NCBI GenBank assembly: GCA_963576735.1
Contig: OY755183.1
Span: 11,985,213-12,049,212, forward strand
Direction: 5' to 3'
Source: Bedellia somnulentella
Lineage: Eukaryota > Arthropoda > Insecta > Lepidoptera > Bedelliidae
Length of the DNA stretch: 64,000 nucleotides
Shown: piece after piece, positions 23,901 through 30,049 of the stretch
How the letters are laid out: the number at the start of each line of letters is the position of its first letter
Numbering within the stretch: position 1 is the stretch's first letter
The notes under the pieces: model-generated
What the model saw: the letters and a program-made list of their open reading frames with translations, nothing else
The model's database searches: none
What the model was told of the DNA's origin: nothing
Translations under genes and position numbers: made by a program

Positions 23901-26900
23901 TTGGCAAATAATTTTGGAGACATTTTTGGGATAAGTTTCTTTTTAAATCGTTTCAAAAGATATCTTTAATTTAAACATTTTAACAAACTTAGGATTCAAC
24001 ATTTTTTTAATGGCTTAATAGTAGCATATCGGCTCACAATTGCTTTTGTTTTTGCAAGTGCTACTGTTCACCTATTTCAGAAAAAAAAATAAGCTTGTAT
24101 CTCAACAATTGATGTCTCTGTGACTAATAATGTCAAATAAGCCAAGGTTTAACAAAAAAATTAGAAAAAAAACATATCTCGAAAACTACAAAAAGTCGCA
24201 GAAAATACATGGGGGTAATTTGGGTACCCCTAGGGGTATTCTGTCCTTGGACTTCCGCTTGACACTATTTCTTGGGACACCCTGTATACGAGATATTTAT
24301 ATTACGTGTTCGATATTATGTATACATGATTTGCATTTATTATTAAACATATCGTCAATTCAATTCATATTGCTAGTCATCAATGCACTTATTTTTTATT
24401 TTTAAATATTTCTTAAGGAAAACTTAGCAACTCTTTTTATGGTTTCATATAGTGGTCGGTAAAAAAAAAAACTGTTTTGATTCGTCATTTCGGTCTGTCT
24501 GTTTAATGTTATAGTCATTTAGGGCTTGTACACAAAACTGTTATGCGACGCGATGCGAAGCGAATTTCCTTATGTTAGAATAAGCTGTTTTGCGACATCA
24601 CATCGCACTGATTCGCAGTTTTGTGTACATTCCCTTATTTCTGACACAGCAATAAAGTTAAAGCTAAATGGTGGATGCCCATACATAGGACTAAAGCATT
24701 ATCCCAATCCAAAATGTTTGATGGGTTGTTAGGTGATTGAGATGATGTCTTTGAGGGTTTTTTAAATTATAGTATTGTATATTATACAATGTAGAAACTT
24801 GCAAATTGGCACAGTAAGTAGCCAACCTCTAATTTATTTAATACTAGCTGACCCGACAGACTTCGTACTGTCAAATTTGCTTATGACAAAGCTTAAGGCG
24901 TTTTTTTAATTACTAAAGTAATTATAACCTAATATATAATTAATAATATAAAGTAAAATAAAACCTCAAAAATTGTAGCCTATGTGTTATTCTGATGTAT
25001 AAGCTATATTGTGGTAAAGTTTCATTCAAATCCATTCAGTAGTTTTTAAGTGAAAGAGTAACAAAGATCCATACATCCATACATCCATACTTACAAACTT
25101 TCGCCTTTATAATATTAATACGATTATAGCAAATTATAGTAACAACCATAATAGTTCAGGGGGTAGAACAGGGAGACAGGCTTGGTTTCATTCTTTTTTA
25201 AAGTCATTTGTGCGATTTCATATCATGGTTGTAAACTCTTCGGGGATTACGTGAACGATTGAGTCTTTGATTCTTGAGTCTAGAGTGAATACTATAGAAT
25301 ATAGTTAAATAAATTTTTGTTTTAGGTCTTGAATAAAACAAATAATACATAGCCTTGTACAAAATGTAATCCGTGGTTTATGATAAGAAAAAAATTGCGA
25401 AAACCGAAAATGTAATTTGGTAACACCTAAAATGAAAACCAAGTATTTATTTTACTTTGTTGGTTTTGTCAGCCAATATTCAACATCAATGGTTGATACT
25501 ATTTTCCAACAACTAAAAAAAAATGTGGCATTTTAATAAAAAACATGTTTTAATAATGAGATAAAGGCCATCCTCTCTCCTATTATCTTCCAAATGTGGC
25601 TGAGGAGTTTCTAGCTCTGAAGCTCTGGCTACCTCTATTTGGGATTTATGGACGTGGGTATATGTGTTTATGTATGTAAATTAAAAGATAATAAATAATT
25701 ATTTTTAGTTATATATATATAAGCTAAAATCTGGTCATTCTTTATTGCATCGACCGACTTAATAAAAAGGAGGTACTCAATTCGATTGAGTATTTTTTTT
25801 ATTGTATGGCTTATTACACTTTACTCCGTCAATAATCAATTAATTTCAAAAGTTAGTTTTTTGTTCTGTTGGATATGTTTACAGAGAGGAACCATTTAAT
25901 TTCATGAGGTTTGATAGCATGGTTATTAAAATATTACAAAATATACTTGCCGTGTAGTGCCGGCTTAGAATGTCGCTACCCCTTTCTACCCACGGGTGTC
26001 GTAAGAGGCGACTAAGGGTATTGGGGCTTTTATTGGATTTTTGGGCGATGCGGTTGGAGACCCATCACCAAAAACCTTTATTTTTACCATTTTTTCCCCA
26101 CTCAACTTCCAAAAGTGGCTGAGAGATTTACAATTCCTTAGCTCAGGTTACCCCTTCTAGGGAAATATAGCCGTGAGTATATGTATGTATGTACAAAATA
26201 TAAAAACTACTATGTGGATGACCCTATTGGTTATAGAAAATTGTATGAAAAAGTGGGTTTCCATCAAATTACTGCAAAGTCGGTTCTGTTCTTATAAAAA
26301 TATTTTTCAAACCTAAACCTTTGGTTTGTATCAAAAAAATAATAATATTTATGTTACAAAATATTTAAGTGACACTTTCAATTGGATTCATGGGCAATAT
26401 GGCTGGAGACCCATTATTATGGTCTGTGCCCATTACCAACAATCTTTATTCTAAAATCTTTTCTCCAGTAAACTTCCAAAAGTGGCTAAGAAAATATGTG
26501 GAATCTTATTCTGAAGCTCTGATTACCCTTTCAAGAGATTTATTGCCGTAAGTTTATATGTTTGTATGTAATTATTATTTTTTGCCAAGTCAGATCGTTT
26601 CATTGTGCTCGTTTTGAGTCTTGTGTGCTCGCTCTATTATAGTATTACGATAACACTAAGTTTGCTGTGTAGTGTCGGCTTAGAATAGCACTATCCCATT
26701 TCTTCCGGTGGGTGTACGTAAGAGGCGACTAACGGTATTGGGCCTTTAAGGGATTTTTGGGCGATGCGGTTGGAGACCCATCACCAAAAACCTTTATTTT
26801 TTACCATCTTTTCCCCACTCAACTTTCCAAAAGTGGCTAAGGAATTTCTAATTCCTAATTCCTTAGCTCTGGCTACCCCTTCTTGGGATTTATAGCCGTG

Positions 26901-27380
26901 AGTATATGTATGTACTAAGTTAAAAACATAGCCTGATCATACAAAATTAAAAAATACTATTTAAGCATACGAAACAATTACACTTACAGTTTCCATTAAA
27001 GTGTCCGAATGAAAAGCGGCTAATATATCGGCTCCTCGACACGGATTTGTTATTTTAAGTTTACTCCTATTGGGTCTGAGTATCTGTTTTAGAACTTCAC
27101 TCCAGCTTGATTTATGAACTAGATCATTATTGAAAGATACTTCATTATCGACCAACGTATTATCACTGTTATACAAACTATTTGTGCCACTACCAACACT
27201 ATTGGATTCACTTTGAAATTTCACATCTCTATTTTCTTCTTTCACTTGTTTATCAAAGTCATCGGATCTTTTTAAATCATCAATGATATCGCATTGTGTT
27301 TCTTCCTTCTTTTCGGTTTTTCTTAGTAGTAATTCATACTCTTTTTTTGGGATAGTAACTATTAAAAGTACACCAGCCAT
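3748..27380 (-). CDS. DUF389-family multi-pass membrane protein, 5' six exons (gene runs off the left edge)
   Basis: Joined exons 27380-26988, 16858-16781, 13773-13607, 5864-5657, 5223-5036 and 3892-3748 total 1179 nt, or 393 codons, with no stop. Exon-end phases are 0, 0, 2, 0, 2 and 0, and all fit. Residues 1-157 are a hydrophilic N-terminus. Residues 158-245 lead into the conserved domain. Hydrophobic segments fall near 250-265, 269-287, 308-328, 351-370 and 374-393. The DUF389 hallmarks SMLISPLMGPI (275-285), IPSGAGVALA (359-368) and ISASLLPPAVNA (382-393) are all present, the first across an exon junction. DUF389 proteins (TIGR00341 and related) are mostly bacterial, with scattered animal members; their biochemical role is unknown. 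The last exon ends in a GTAAGT donor, so the C-terminus must lie left of 3748. I found no convincing further exon in 1-3747, so it is probably outside the window. The family call is strong. Function is not assigned. Confidence 0.9.
4162..4424 (+). mobile_element. TATG-SINE copy
   Basis: Full-length: gctgtgtagtgtcggcttag at the 5' end, gcgatgcggttggaga in the middle, gccgtgagtatatg-(tatg)n at the 3' end. In intron 5 of the DUF389 gene, antisense to it. Confidence 0.85.
4714..4979 (-). mobile_element. tRNA-SINE-1, body and tail
   Basis: Minus-strand copy with cataTTTTTCCGAAGGGGTT near the 3' module and aacaaccatgataaatt at the inner end. The tRNA head is lost. Lies 57 bp from DUF389 exon 5. 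Confidence 0.7.
5036..5223 (-). CDS. DUF389 gene exon 5 (residues 283-345)
   Basis: Acceptor atttccag| precedes 5223 and donor TCTAG|gtttgt follows 5036. It encodes GPITAGTLGTAMHDRSLQRL, completing the LISPLM-GPI motif begun in exon 4. A membrane segment LLGLFLSLVIGFIFGLAICAV and the loop DERYGIGDWPTYEMMS follow. It ends with two bases (AG) of an Arg codon completed by exon 6. Partial SINE copies lie on both sides (5276-5455 and 4714-4979). Confidence 0.92.
5276..5455 (-). mobile_element. TATG-SINE, degenerate copy
   Basis: Contains cactcagccactttggg, gttgcctcttacgacaccag and aagccgacactgc in order, with the (CATA)n tail missing. It lies just upstream, in gene sense, of the exon 5 acceptor. 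Confidence 0.65.
5657..5864 (-). CDS. DUF389 gene exon 4 (residues 213-282, first membrane segments)
   Basis: Acceptor ttcttccag| precedes 5864 and donor ATG|gtgggt follows 5657. It encodes SNPTAWSRFTSSV, an amphipathic helix, then a hydrophobic run WLFLLIVAAFVAAIGLV and VILVASMLISPLM. The W-x-RF-TSSV and SMLISPLM patterns are typical of the DUF389 N-terminal half. Codon use is GC-richer than the surrounding intron. Confidence 0.92.
6052..6117. repeat. (AT)n microsatellite
   Basis: About 33 uninterrupted TA dinucleotides in intron 3 of the DUF389 gene. Length is likely polymorphic. Confidence 0.95.
6791..7495 (-). pseudogene. hAT transposase C-terminal region (GTF2IRD2/ZBED-like), broken
   Basis: The main open part (7309-6791) resembles the C-terminus of the animal hAT transposases related to GTF2IRD2 and ZBED5. 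It has FYNTYFDEEKYKQLRAIARR, then YGNTYKCEQFFSMMKTNKSK and CRKRLTDENLENSFRLCISG, the hAT dimerisation region. Just upstream a segment in a neighbouring frame (VELRDPKWLSDLAFLIDITS) is also hAT-like, but stops and an apparent deletion separate the two near 7310-7320. The N-terminal half is absent. Not functional. Confidence 0.85.
7862..8239 (-). mobile_element. tRNA-SINE-1, full length, with 11-bp target duplication
   Basis: TTATATTACAA occurs at 7851-7861 and 8240-8250, an 11-bp target-site duplication. On the minus strand the head has a tRNA-like A-box region (gtgatagcccagtgggtaga) and a B-box (gttcaaatcc). The body holds the cacgtgatagggggcaggcc block in the plus-strand orientation, and the tail is (TATGT)n. 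Inserted into hAT-1, so it is younger than hAT-1. Confidence 0.88.
8390..10400. other. Intron 3 sequence without recognisable features
   Basis: AT-rich DNA in the DUF389 intron between hAT-1 and the next SINE. I see no ORF with family resemblance, no inverted ends and no tRNA-like structure. (TTTA)n is present at about 9430-9450. Confidence 0.6.
10402..10651 (+). mobile_element. TATG-SINE, old copy
   Basis: gccgtgtagtgccgactttt ... ctctggctaccccttcaagg ... gaatatgtatgatatgatg. Strongly diverged, and of the older subfamily that carries 'gggtgtcgtaa'. Confidence 0.7.
10902..11146 (-). mobile_element. TATG-SINE copy
   Basis: Begins catacatatactcacggct (the tail, antisense), passes through tctccaaccgcatcgccc, and ends tctaagccgacactttacag. 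Nearly complete. Confidence 0.85.
11857..11927. repeat. (AT)n microsatellite
   Basis: About 35 TA dinucleotides just upstream of the MITE-B tandem pair. A chance frame encodes an Ile-Tyr run across it, which is not a protein signal. Confidence 0.95.
11941..12214. mobile_element. Two tandem MITE-B units
   Basis: Unit 1 (11941-12070) and unit 2 (12084-12214) are about 85-90 percent alike by eye. Both carry gctagtacgagcg, tatcgcgtg, cttagtatcgtatactg, catctcattctaaccg and aatagcgctcgtgct in the same order. Each unit begins gctagtacgagcg and ends cgctcgtgctWg, a terminal inverted repeat of about 13 bp. There is no coding capacity. Related units lie at 17849-18108. Confidence 0.8.
13104..13347 (+). 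mobile_element. TATG-SINE, older subfamily
   Basis: Starts tccgtgtagtgccagcttag, contains cctacgggtgtcgtaagagg, and ends gcccgtgagctatgtattatg. It is directly followed by a second, younger copy in the same orientation. Confidence 0.85.
13348..13597 (+). mobile_element. TATG-SINE, younger subfamily
   Basis: Starts ctgtgtagtgtcggcttaga, contains ttccggtgggtgtacgtaag, and ends gccgtgagtatatgtatcta. Its tail ends 8 bp from the exon 3 donor of the antisense DUF389 gene. Its position suggests insertion into the tail of the preceding copy. Confidence 0.88.
13607..13773 (-). CDS. DUF389 gene exon 3 (residues 158-213)
   Basis: Acceptor ccttttcag| precedes 13773 and donor GA|gtaagt follows 13607. The 167 nt encode IIFALESGNLCEETLQVLRT and continue to KLGFL plus two bases of a split codon. 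This is the soluble segment ahead of the DUF389 membrane domain. The two leftover bases (GA) plus the first base of exon 4 (C) make Asp, so the phase fits exactly. A tandem pair of TATG-SINEs (13104-13597) begins 8 bp inside the intron. Confidence 0.85.
13839..13990 (-). mobile_element. Helitron 3' remnant
   Basis: CTAG at 13839-13842 is followed (plus strand) by ctaaaccggcaaacgttgtt, the reverse of a Helitron 3' end. The rest is decayed and the 5' end was not identified. A similar scrap (ttagctggaccggcaaacat) lies near 35920. Confidence 0.4.
14082..14334 (+). mobile_element. TATG-SINE copy next to a SINE scrap
   Basis: Full-length from actgtgtagtgtcggcttag to gtgagtatatgtatgtatgt. Just before it, 14050-14081 (accccgtttctgcaggttgg-tgtacgta) is a scrap of another copy, so one SINE probably landed in an older one. 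Confidence 0.85.
15228..15640 (-). mobile_element. LINE ORF2 C-terminus plus 3' end
   Basis: The minus frame from about 15640 to 15255 encodes VRNSVIREKCGVKDDIVRKI, then MLRWFGHIERMDDRKLVKGI, GRPRRTHLDQIESVLKKAG, CQDRTKWRSIVSAYPNGN and a stop. The LRWFGHxxRM and GRPRxT motifs are characteristic of the C-terminus of insect non-LTR reverse-transcriptase ORFs. The 3' end after the stop is gcgtgagtatatgtatgtat. This is a 5'-truncated insertion, and its 3' end resembles that of the TATG-SINE. Confidence 0.85.
16522..16766 (+). mobile_element. TATG-SINE abutting DUF389 exon 2
   Basis: Starts gctgtgtagtttcagcttag, contains gcgatgcggttggagaccc, and ends gccgtgagtatctatgtatt. The tail is 13 bp from the exon 2 donor. 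Confidence 0.85.
16781..16858 (-). CDS. DUF389 gene exon 2 (residues 132-157)
   Basis: This 78-nt exon was too short to appear as a long ORF. It lies between acceptor attgcag| at 16859 and donor CAG|gtaagt at 16781. It encodes IISEVLSHLAITNATWTSTN and then NNEFWQ, phase 0 on both sides. That matches phase 0 at the ends of exons 1 and 3. The intron downstream runs almost at once into an antisense TATG-SINE (16522-16766). The call rests on splice signals, phase and continuity of the protein, so it is a little less sure than exons 4-6. Confidence 0.75.
17027..17279 (+). mobile_element. TATG-SINE, older subfamily
   Basis: ataagtgccggcttaaaatg ... cccacgggtgtcgtaggagg ... ggccgtgagtatatatattt. 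Its 3' part is also the left edge of the tandem duplication at 17226. Confidence 0.8.
17367..17812 (-). mobile_element. LINE 3' tail insertion
   Basis: taataaaaaactctttattgc followed by acaactggcggtcttatcac and cgatctcttccagacaaccc. Read on the minus strand this is a common lepidopteran LINE 3' UTR, recognised from memory. It is absent from the other duplication copy. The 3' part (17540-17812) is plain AT-rich sequence. Confidence 0.55.
17849..18108. mobile_element. MITE-B units as an inverted pair
   Basis: Unit 17849-17980 (gcaagcacgag ... gcgctcgtgcttgc) and unit 17992-18108 are reverse complements over more than 100 bp, separated by 11 bp. The second has lost about 15 bp just after its gcaagcacg end. 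Both are over 90 percent like 12084-12214. The pair forms a strong hairpin and is missing from duplication copy 2, so it arrived after the duplication or was lost there. Confidence 0.85.
18476..18845 (-). mobile_element. tRNA-SINE-1, full length, 9-bp target duplication
   Basis: TTATTACTC at 18467-18475 and 18846-18854 brackets the element. In the other copy of the surrounding duplication (about 21353) the same host sequence, attactcctgcc, is uninterrupted, which supports a real insertion. Head, body and (TATGT)n tail are all present. Confidence 0.9.
18855..19112 (+). mobile_element. TATG-SINE, degenerate, duplicated copy
   Basis: cggcttaaaatagcacaact ... cggattagaatagcactggc ... gtgagcatgtgtgagtgagt. 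Has an internal repeat of its first 30 bp. Its twin is at 21595-21975, split by a 140-bp insertion. Confidence 0.7.
19460..21002 (+). mobile_element. hAT transposon (hAT-2), BED-finger only, 8-bp target duplication
   Basis: CTTACGAT at 19452-19459 and 21003-21010 is a perfect 8-bp duplication. The termini are TAGTGTTGCCCAAA and its exact reverse complement. Both subterminal regions (19475-19600 and 20850-20990) are packed with caagac and gtcttg repeats, probably transposase-binding sites. The only coding signal is a BED zinc finger (20122-20439). There is no catalytic transposase domain, so the element is non-autonomous. Confidence 0.93.
20122..20439 (+). CDS. BED-type zinc-finger protein fragment of hAT-2
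   Basis: The likely start is the ATG at 20158 (MSDSSNYSSPSNES...). After a Ser-rich leader comes KFEEFFEIIHASQTAFCKLC, then SGLRKHLISFHKKE, giving C-x2-C and H-x4-H, the BED finger of hAT transposases (DNA binding to element ends). The frame ends 20 residues later (IDIKYHNIIT), where a full transposase would continue for about 500 residues. An internal deletion probably removed the RNase-H-like core. It could still make a DNA-binding repressor-like peptide, but that is speculation. Confidence 0.8.
   Translation: MFSKNVSRVQFNMSDSSNYSSPSNESLSHRSKRPKSKFEEFFEIIHASQTAFCKLCQHKKIELKMKNRNTSGLRKHLISFHKKESEILSNFLVKKIDIKYHNIIT
21058..21118. repeat. Perfect 22-bp inverted repeat (hairpin)
   Basis: CCGACCATTGCTATTTGAG-TTT at 21058-21079 is exactly complementary to 21097-21118, with a 17-nt loop. 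Copy 1 of the duplication lacks this stem, so it is specific to copy 2. Confidence 0.85.
21155..21235 (+). mobile_element. tRNA-SINE-1 fragment (tggcgcttgcc variant)
   Basis: gggtaccttctctggaaact, then agatggcgcttgccatgtga. The reverse complement of this variant occurs within the SINE at 31909-32282 (catggcaagcgccatctagt). Confidence 0.6.
21661..21801 (-). mobile_element. LINE-tail-like insertion splitting a TATG-SINE
   Basis: ttttattttattttattagg followed by gacatcaacagcacataaac interrupts a degenerate TATG-SINE between cggctt and agaatagcac. Copy 1 (18920-18930) has no insertion there, so the borders are clear. Confidence 0.6.
22289..22506 (-). mobile_element. tRNA-SINE-1, truncated copy
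   Basis: acgttcacgccatgtttccc ... tcacgtaatagggggcaggc ... gtgggttctttcactacgat. The tRNA head is replaced by the next SINE. Confidence 0.7.
22507..22725 (+). mobile_element. TATG-SINE, degenerate
   Basis: actaccctatttcttccgat ... gcgcgatgcggttgga ... ctggcttggctacctctttt. Lacks the tail. Confidence 0.65.
23607..24284. mobile_element. MITE with long terminal inverted repeats (CAGGGTG ends), TA target
   Basis: The left end CAGGGTGTTCCAAGAAATAG and the right end, read inward, CAGGGTGTCCCAAGAAATAG are inverted repeats that continue for about 65 bp through acttccgcttgac/ccaaggacagaatacccctaggggtaccc. The flanks are ...TATA on both sides, fitting a TA (or TATA) duplication as in Tc1/mariner elements. 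The 678 bp contain no transposase. Superfamily assignment is tentative. Confidence 0.85.
24844..25123 (-). mobile_element. Non-autonomous Helitron, 280 bp
   Basis: On the minus strand it starts TCGTATTAATATTATAAAGG after an A and ends gtcgggtcagCTAG before a T. This is the canonical insertion between A and T with TC...CTAG termini. The CTAG is preceded by a short GC-rich hairpin. No coding capacity. Lies in intron 1 of the DUF389 gene. Confidence 0.8.
25560..25680 (+). mobile_element. TATG-SINE, 3' part only
   Basis: ccaaatgtggctgaggagtt ... gctctggctacctctatttg ... gtgggtatatgtgtttatgt. 5'-truncated. Confidence 0.7.
25750..25830 (+). mobile_element. LINE 3'-UTR fragment like 1148-1490
   Basis: accgacttaataaaaaggag followed by gtactcaattcgattgagta and a T run, matching the start of the 1148-1490 repeat. 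Confidence 0.45.
25949..26192 (+). mobile_element. TATG-SINE with short target duplication
   Basis: Full copy from tgccgtgtagtgccggctta to gtgagtatatgtatgtatg. acaaaatata occurs just before the head and again just after the tail, a 9-10 bp duplication. Confidence 0.88.
26369..26571 (+). mobile_element. TATG-SINE, very old copy
   Basis: ggattcatgggcaatatggc ... cttccaaaagtggctaagaa ... ttgccgtaagtttatatg. The 5' third is missing. Confidence 0.6.
26664..26915 (+). mobile_element. TATG-SINE near DUF389 exon 1
   Basis: Full copy from gctgtgtagtgtcggcttag to gccgtgagtatatgtatgta. actaagtt flanks it on both sides, an 8-bp duplication. 72 bp from the exon 1 donor. Confidence 0.88.
26988..27380 (-). 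CDS. DUF389 gene exon 1 (start codon, residues 1-131)
   Basis: It begins MAGVLLIVTIPKKEYE. The ATG has A at -3 and G at +4. An in-frame TAA 21 nt upstream closes the frame, so this is the natural start. A hydrophilic, Asp/Glu/Lys/Ser-rich stretch at residues 20-85 looks disordered. A more conserved-looking part ends in ADILAAFHSDTLMET. The exon ends ACT|gtaagtg at 26988. A TATG-SINE ends 72 bp into the intron (26664-26915). The start and the 5' splice site are well supported. A non-coding 5' exon cannot be excluded. Confidence 0.85.
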
Positions 27381-27475
27381 TGTGTGTGTTTTAAAACATT
27401 ATTATTTTAATGCGACCGTTTCAAAGCGCGACGTAGGACCAAGTGTCTTTCGCGCCAAATAGAAAAACAATGGTG
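27381..27475 (-). promoter_or_regulatory. 5' flank of the DUF389 gene with E2F-like site
   Basis: TTTCGCGCCAAA at 27448-27459, 68 bp upstream of the ATG, matches the E2F/DP consensus (TTTSSCGC) on both strands. The local DNA has several CpGs (gcgcgacg at 27426-27433), unusual for this AT-rich window. No clear TATA box was seen. Promoter identity is inferred from position only. Confidence 0.45.
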
Positions 27476-27661
27476 TTATAAAATCATCCGGTGTTTGCAA
27501 TGGCCATTGCGATTGTGCTGGTCAATCGTAGAACAATTAGCTTCCGCCAATTTTCCTTTTTTTATTGCAATCAGCTCTTCTACGCCACTACGAAGTTTTT
27601 TACTCAATTCTTCATTGACCTTACCGAAACTAATTAAGTCGGTGAAGCATACAAATGACAT
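27476..27661 (-). CDS. Small unrecognised ORF upstream of the DUF389 gene
   Basis: A 61-codon ATG-to-stop frame in the same direction as the DUF389 gene, 96 bp upstream of its start codon. It includes a Lys/Glu-rich stretch (EELSKKLRSGVEELIAIKKG) that could form a helix. No family is recognised and the opposite strand is also partly open. It could be a uORF on an extended 5' leader, an exon of another gene, or chance. Confidence 0.2.
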   Translation of the reverse strand: MSFVCFTDLISFGKVNEELSKKLRSGVEELIAIKKGKLAEANCSTIDQHNRNGHCKHRMIL

Positions 27662-27860
27662 AGATTCTACTGTCCATTTCTTTAAAGTAGCTTTGATTAA
27701 TGGGATAAAAGCATGACCGAATCCTTAACTGGTTTGAACCAGTATAAACAAGTAATTTTTCAGCAGGTGGTCAATTGAAATTGTAATTAATTTGTTCATC
27801 TGTTTAACTGTTTCATTTACTAACAGGCTACTCAGAACTGAAACTACTGATTTATAGATA

Positions 27861-28304
27861 GCCTGCCTCCGTTGTCGTGCTGTTAAGTGCTTGGTTTCAA
27901 GTATGGATTACTCGTGTTCGATCCCCGGGGGGGTTAACTCACAAATTTAATTTGTGTGATTTATCCCAGTCTGGAAGAATATTGCAGGCCTTAATCACCT
28001 GATTATCCGAAAATTAAGATGATTAGTCGTTAGTCTGCCAAACCGCAATTGGCCAGCGTGGTGGACTAAGGCCAAATCACCATTATAGGGTAGGCTTAAG
28101 CCCCTTGGTGGGGACGTACATGGGCTGTGAGGAACTGACAGTTTTTTTGTTGTTGTTTGTTTTCTTTAATTTGACCATGTACTTTTAATTTGGTGATAAT
28201 ATTTTGTGAATTGAGGTGAAACTGTCATTTTTATATTGTTTGTATTTTGTTATAGATGTGCCCTCAGGCAATTAATAAATACTATCTTTCTTTCTTTTCT
28301 TTCT
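27861..28304 (+). mobile_element. tRNA-SINE-2 / LINE-tailed SINE
   Basis: The tRNA-like head (gctgttaagtgcttggtttc ... tgttcgatccccgggggggt) carries a B-box match, gttcgatcc. The body has gcaattggccagcgtggtgg and gccccttggtggggacgtac. The end has aattaataaatac and a (CTTT)n tract. A better-preserved relative is at 63506-63890. Confidence 0.75.
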
Positions 28305-28339
28305 AGATACATTTCATATTGAAGCGGTTTAGCGGAAGT

Positions 28340-28422
28340 GTTAAGTACTCACGTTTTGCTTTGACAGTGTATTCACGTGATAGGGGGCAGGCATAACGCC
28401 GTTTTAAACGAATACACTATTA
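28340..28422 (-). mobile_element. tRNA-SINE-1 fragment
   Basis: ttcacgtgatagggggcagg plus cgccgttttaaacgaataca. Only the central part remains. 28423-28710 shows nothing recognisable. Confidence 0.55.
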
Positions 28423-28712
28423 TGCTTTCATATTGAAACCGCAGGAAACATAAATTTTGTTTTATTCCTATATTTTGAATGGTCTGATGGAACAAGTTTC
28501 GTCAGATTGAATTTAGTTACTCCTCATATAGTCGAGCTTTTAGGTTTAAGTGATTAAGCCAAAGTCCACCAAGATGGCTTGGGGTGGTATGGTAAATTTA
28601 AACAATACAAATGACGAACTATGCGTACCCTCCGAAGTACGGGATGCTCCAGAAAATCAAATAGTTCAGTATGAAATTATTAAACAGAGCTAGGTTAAAT
28701 ATTTTAAAAAAA

Positions 28713-28894
28713 TGTGAGTGAACCGTCCCCACAAAATTCTATCTTTGGCTGTGATAGTGTCTTACGAGGCGACTCAGGGAGGCCTTTTAAGTGTATTTTG
28801 GGCGATGCGACTGGAGTGGAGACCAAATCACCACCAAATGCGGCTGAAAAATTTCAAACGGGATTTTAAGACGTTAGTATACTTATGTTTGTAC
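28713..28894 (+). mobile_element. TATG-SINE, degenerate
   Basis: gtcttacgaggcgactcagg and gcgatgcgactggagtggag in order, tail eroded to gttagtatacttatgtttg. Confidence 0.55.
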
Positions 28895-29036
28895 CATTTT
28901 TGTCAACAACGGAGGCGAGACATTTTGCAACTAACTAAAAACAAATGAGAAATAGTTTATAAAAAGATATTTGTCTGGTTGATTTGGCTTGATATACATG
29001 AAGAAGAAGAATAAAAAAAAATATTTGGCACACAAC

Positions 29037-29262
29037 ACGGTTATAAATACTCAAAAGGGGGGTCAGAGCTTCAGCATTAAAATTATTTGACCACTTTTGG
29101 ACTTTGAATGTTGTATAGATTGTAAAATAAATGTTCTTGTTGATAGTCTCCAACCGCACTGCCCAATAATCAGTTAAAAAGCTAATGCCCTTAGTTGCCT
29201 CTTGTGAATACCCACGGAAAAAATGGGGTAGTGCTATTCTAAGCCTACACTATACAGCTATC
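29037..29262 (-). mobile_element. TATG-SINE, degenerate
   Basis: ggggggtcagagcttcagca ... tagtctccaaccgcactgcc ... ctattctaagcctacactat. Nearly full length. Confidence 0.7.
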
Positions 29263-29427
29263 TGTCAGTAAAAAAAGGATGTCTAAAAGAGATCTCTTGA
29301 AGCTACACCGCACCGCTAACTATGTTTCTATTTAATAAGGTAAAGACTGTTGTAATGTAATGTTGGTTAATGTGCAATAAAAAGTTTTGTGTTCTAAAAG
29401 GTTACTTTGTTGCTTTACTTCTGGGTA

Positions 29428-29460
29428 CTAGCGATCGACCCAGGCATCGTATAAGCGGAT
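29428..29460 (-). mobile_element. Helitron 3' remnant
   Basis: actagcgatcgacccaggca is the reverse of a Helitron 3' end, with CTAG at 29428-29431. No 5' end was found. Confidence 0.35.
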
Positions 29461-29796
29461 ATTACACGACACGATAAATTACAAGTTTACGGTAAGAATT
29501 AAACGTATAGTGTGATAAGCAAAATGGCACTCACTCAGCTATCAATTAGAAACATATTCCCATGTAAATTTTATAACGCTTATACACTTGGATTTAAATG
29601 CACGTTACTTAAAACTTTCGTTACATAATGATATACCACAGAAAACAAAGACATAAACATTATAAAAACAAACATACACTTTCGGAAGTTGAATTTGGAA
29701 AAGACTGTAAAATTGTGTTGTTGTTGGTGATGGGTCTCATAATATAAAAGAAAATTCTTACTGCTGCTGCTTGGTGACAGTGTTCCAAACATAAAT

Positions 29797-30043
29797 TAAA
29801 TACATACATATACTCACGGCTATAAATCCCTAGAAGAGGTAGCCAGAGCTAAGGACTAAAAGTTCCTCAGCCACTTTTGGAAAGTTGAGTGGGGAAAAGA
29901 TGGCAAAATAAAGGATGTTGGTGATGGGTCTCCAACAGCATCGCCCAAAAATCCCTTAAAAGCCCCAATACCGTTAGCCGCCTCTTACGAACACCCACCG
30001 GCAGAAATTGGGTAGTGTTATTCTAAGCCGACACTACAGAGCA
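29797..30043 (-). mobile_element. TATG-SINE, full copy (cluster)
   Basis: acatacatatactcacggct ... ctccaacagcatcgcccaaa ... ttctaagccgacactacaga. First of a run of at least seven copies in 1.9 kb. Confidence 0.88.
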
Positions 30044-30049
30044 TAAATT

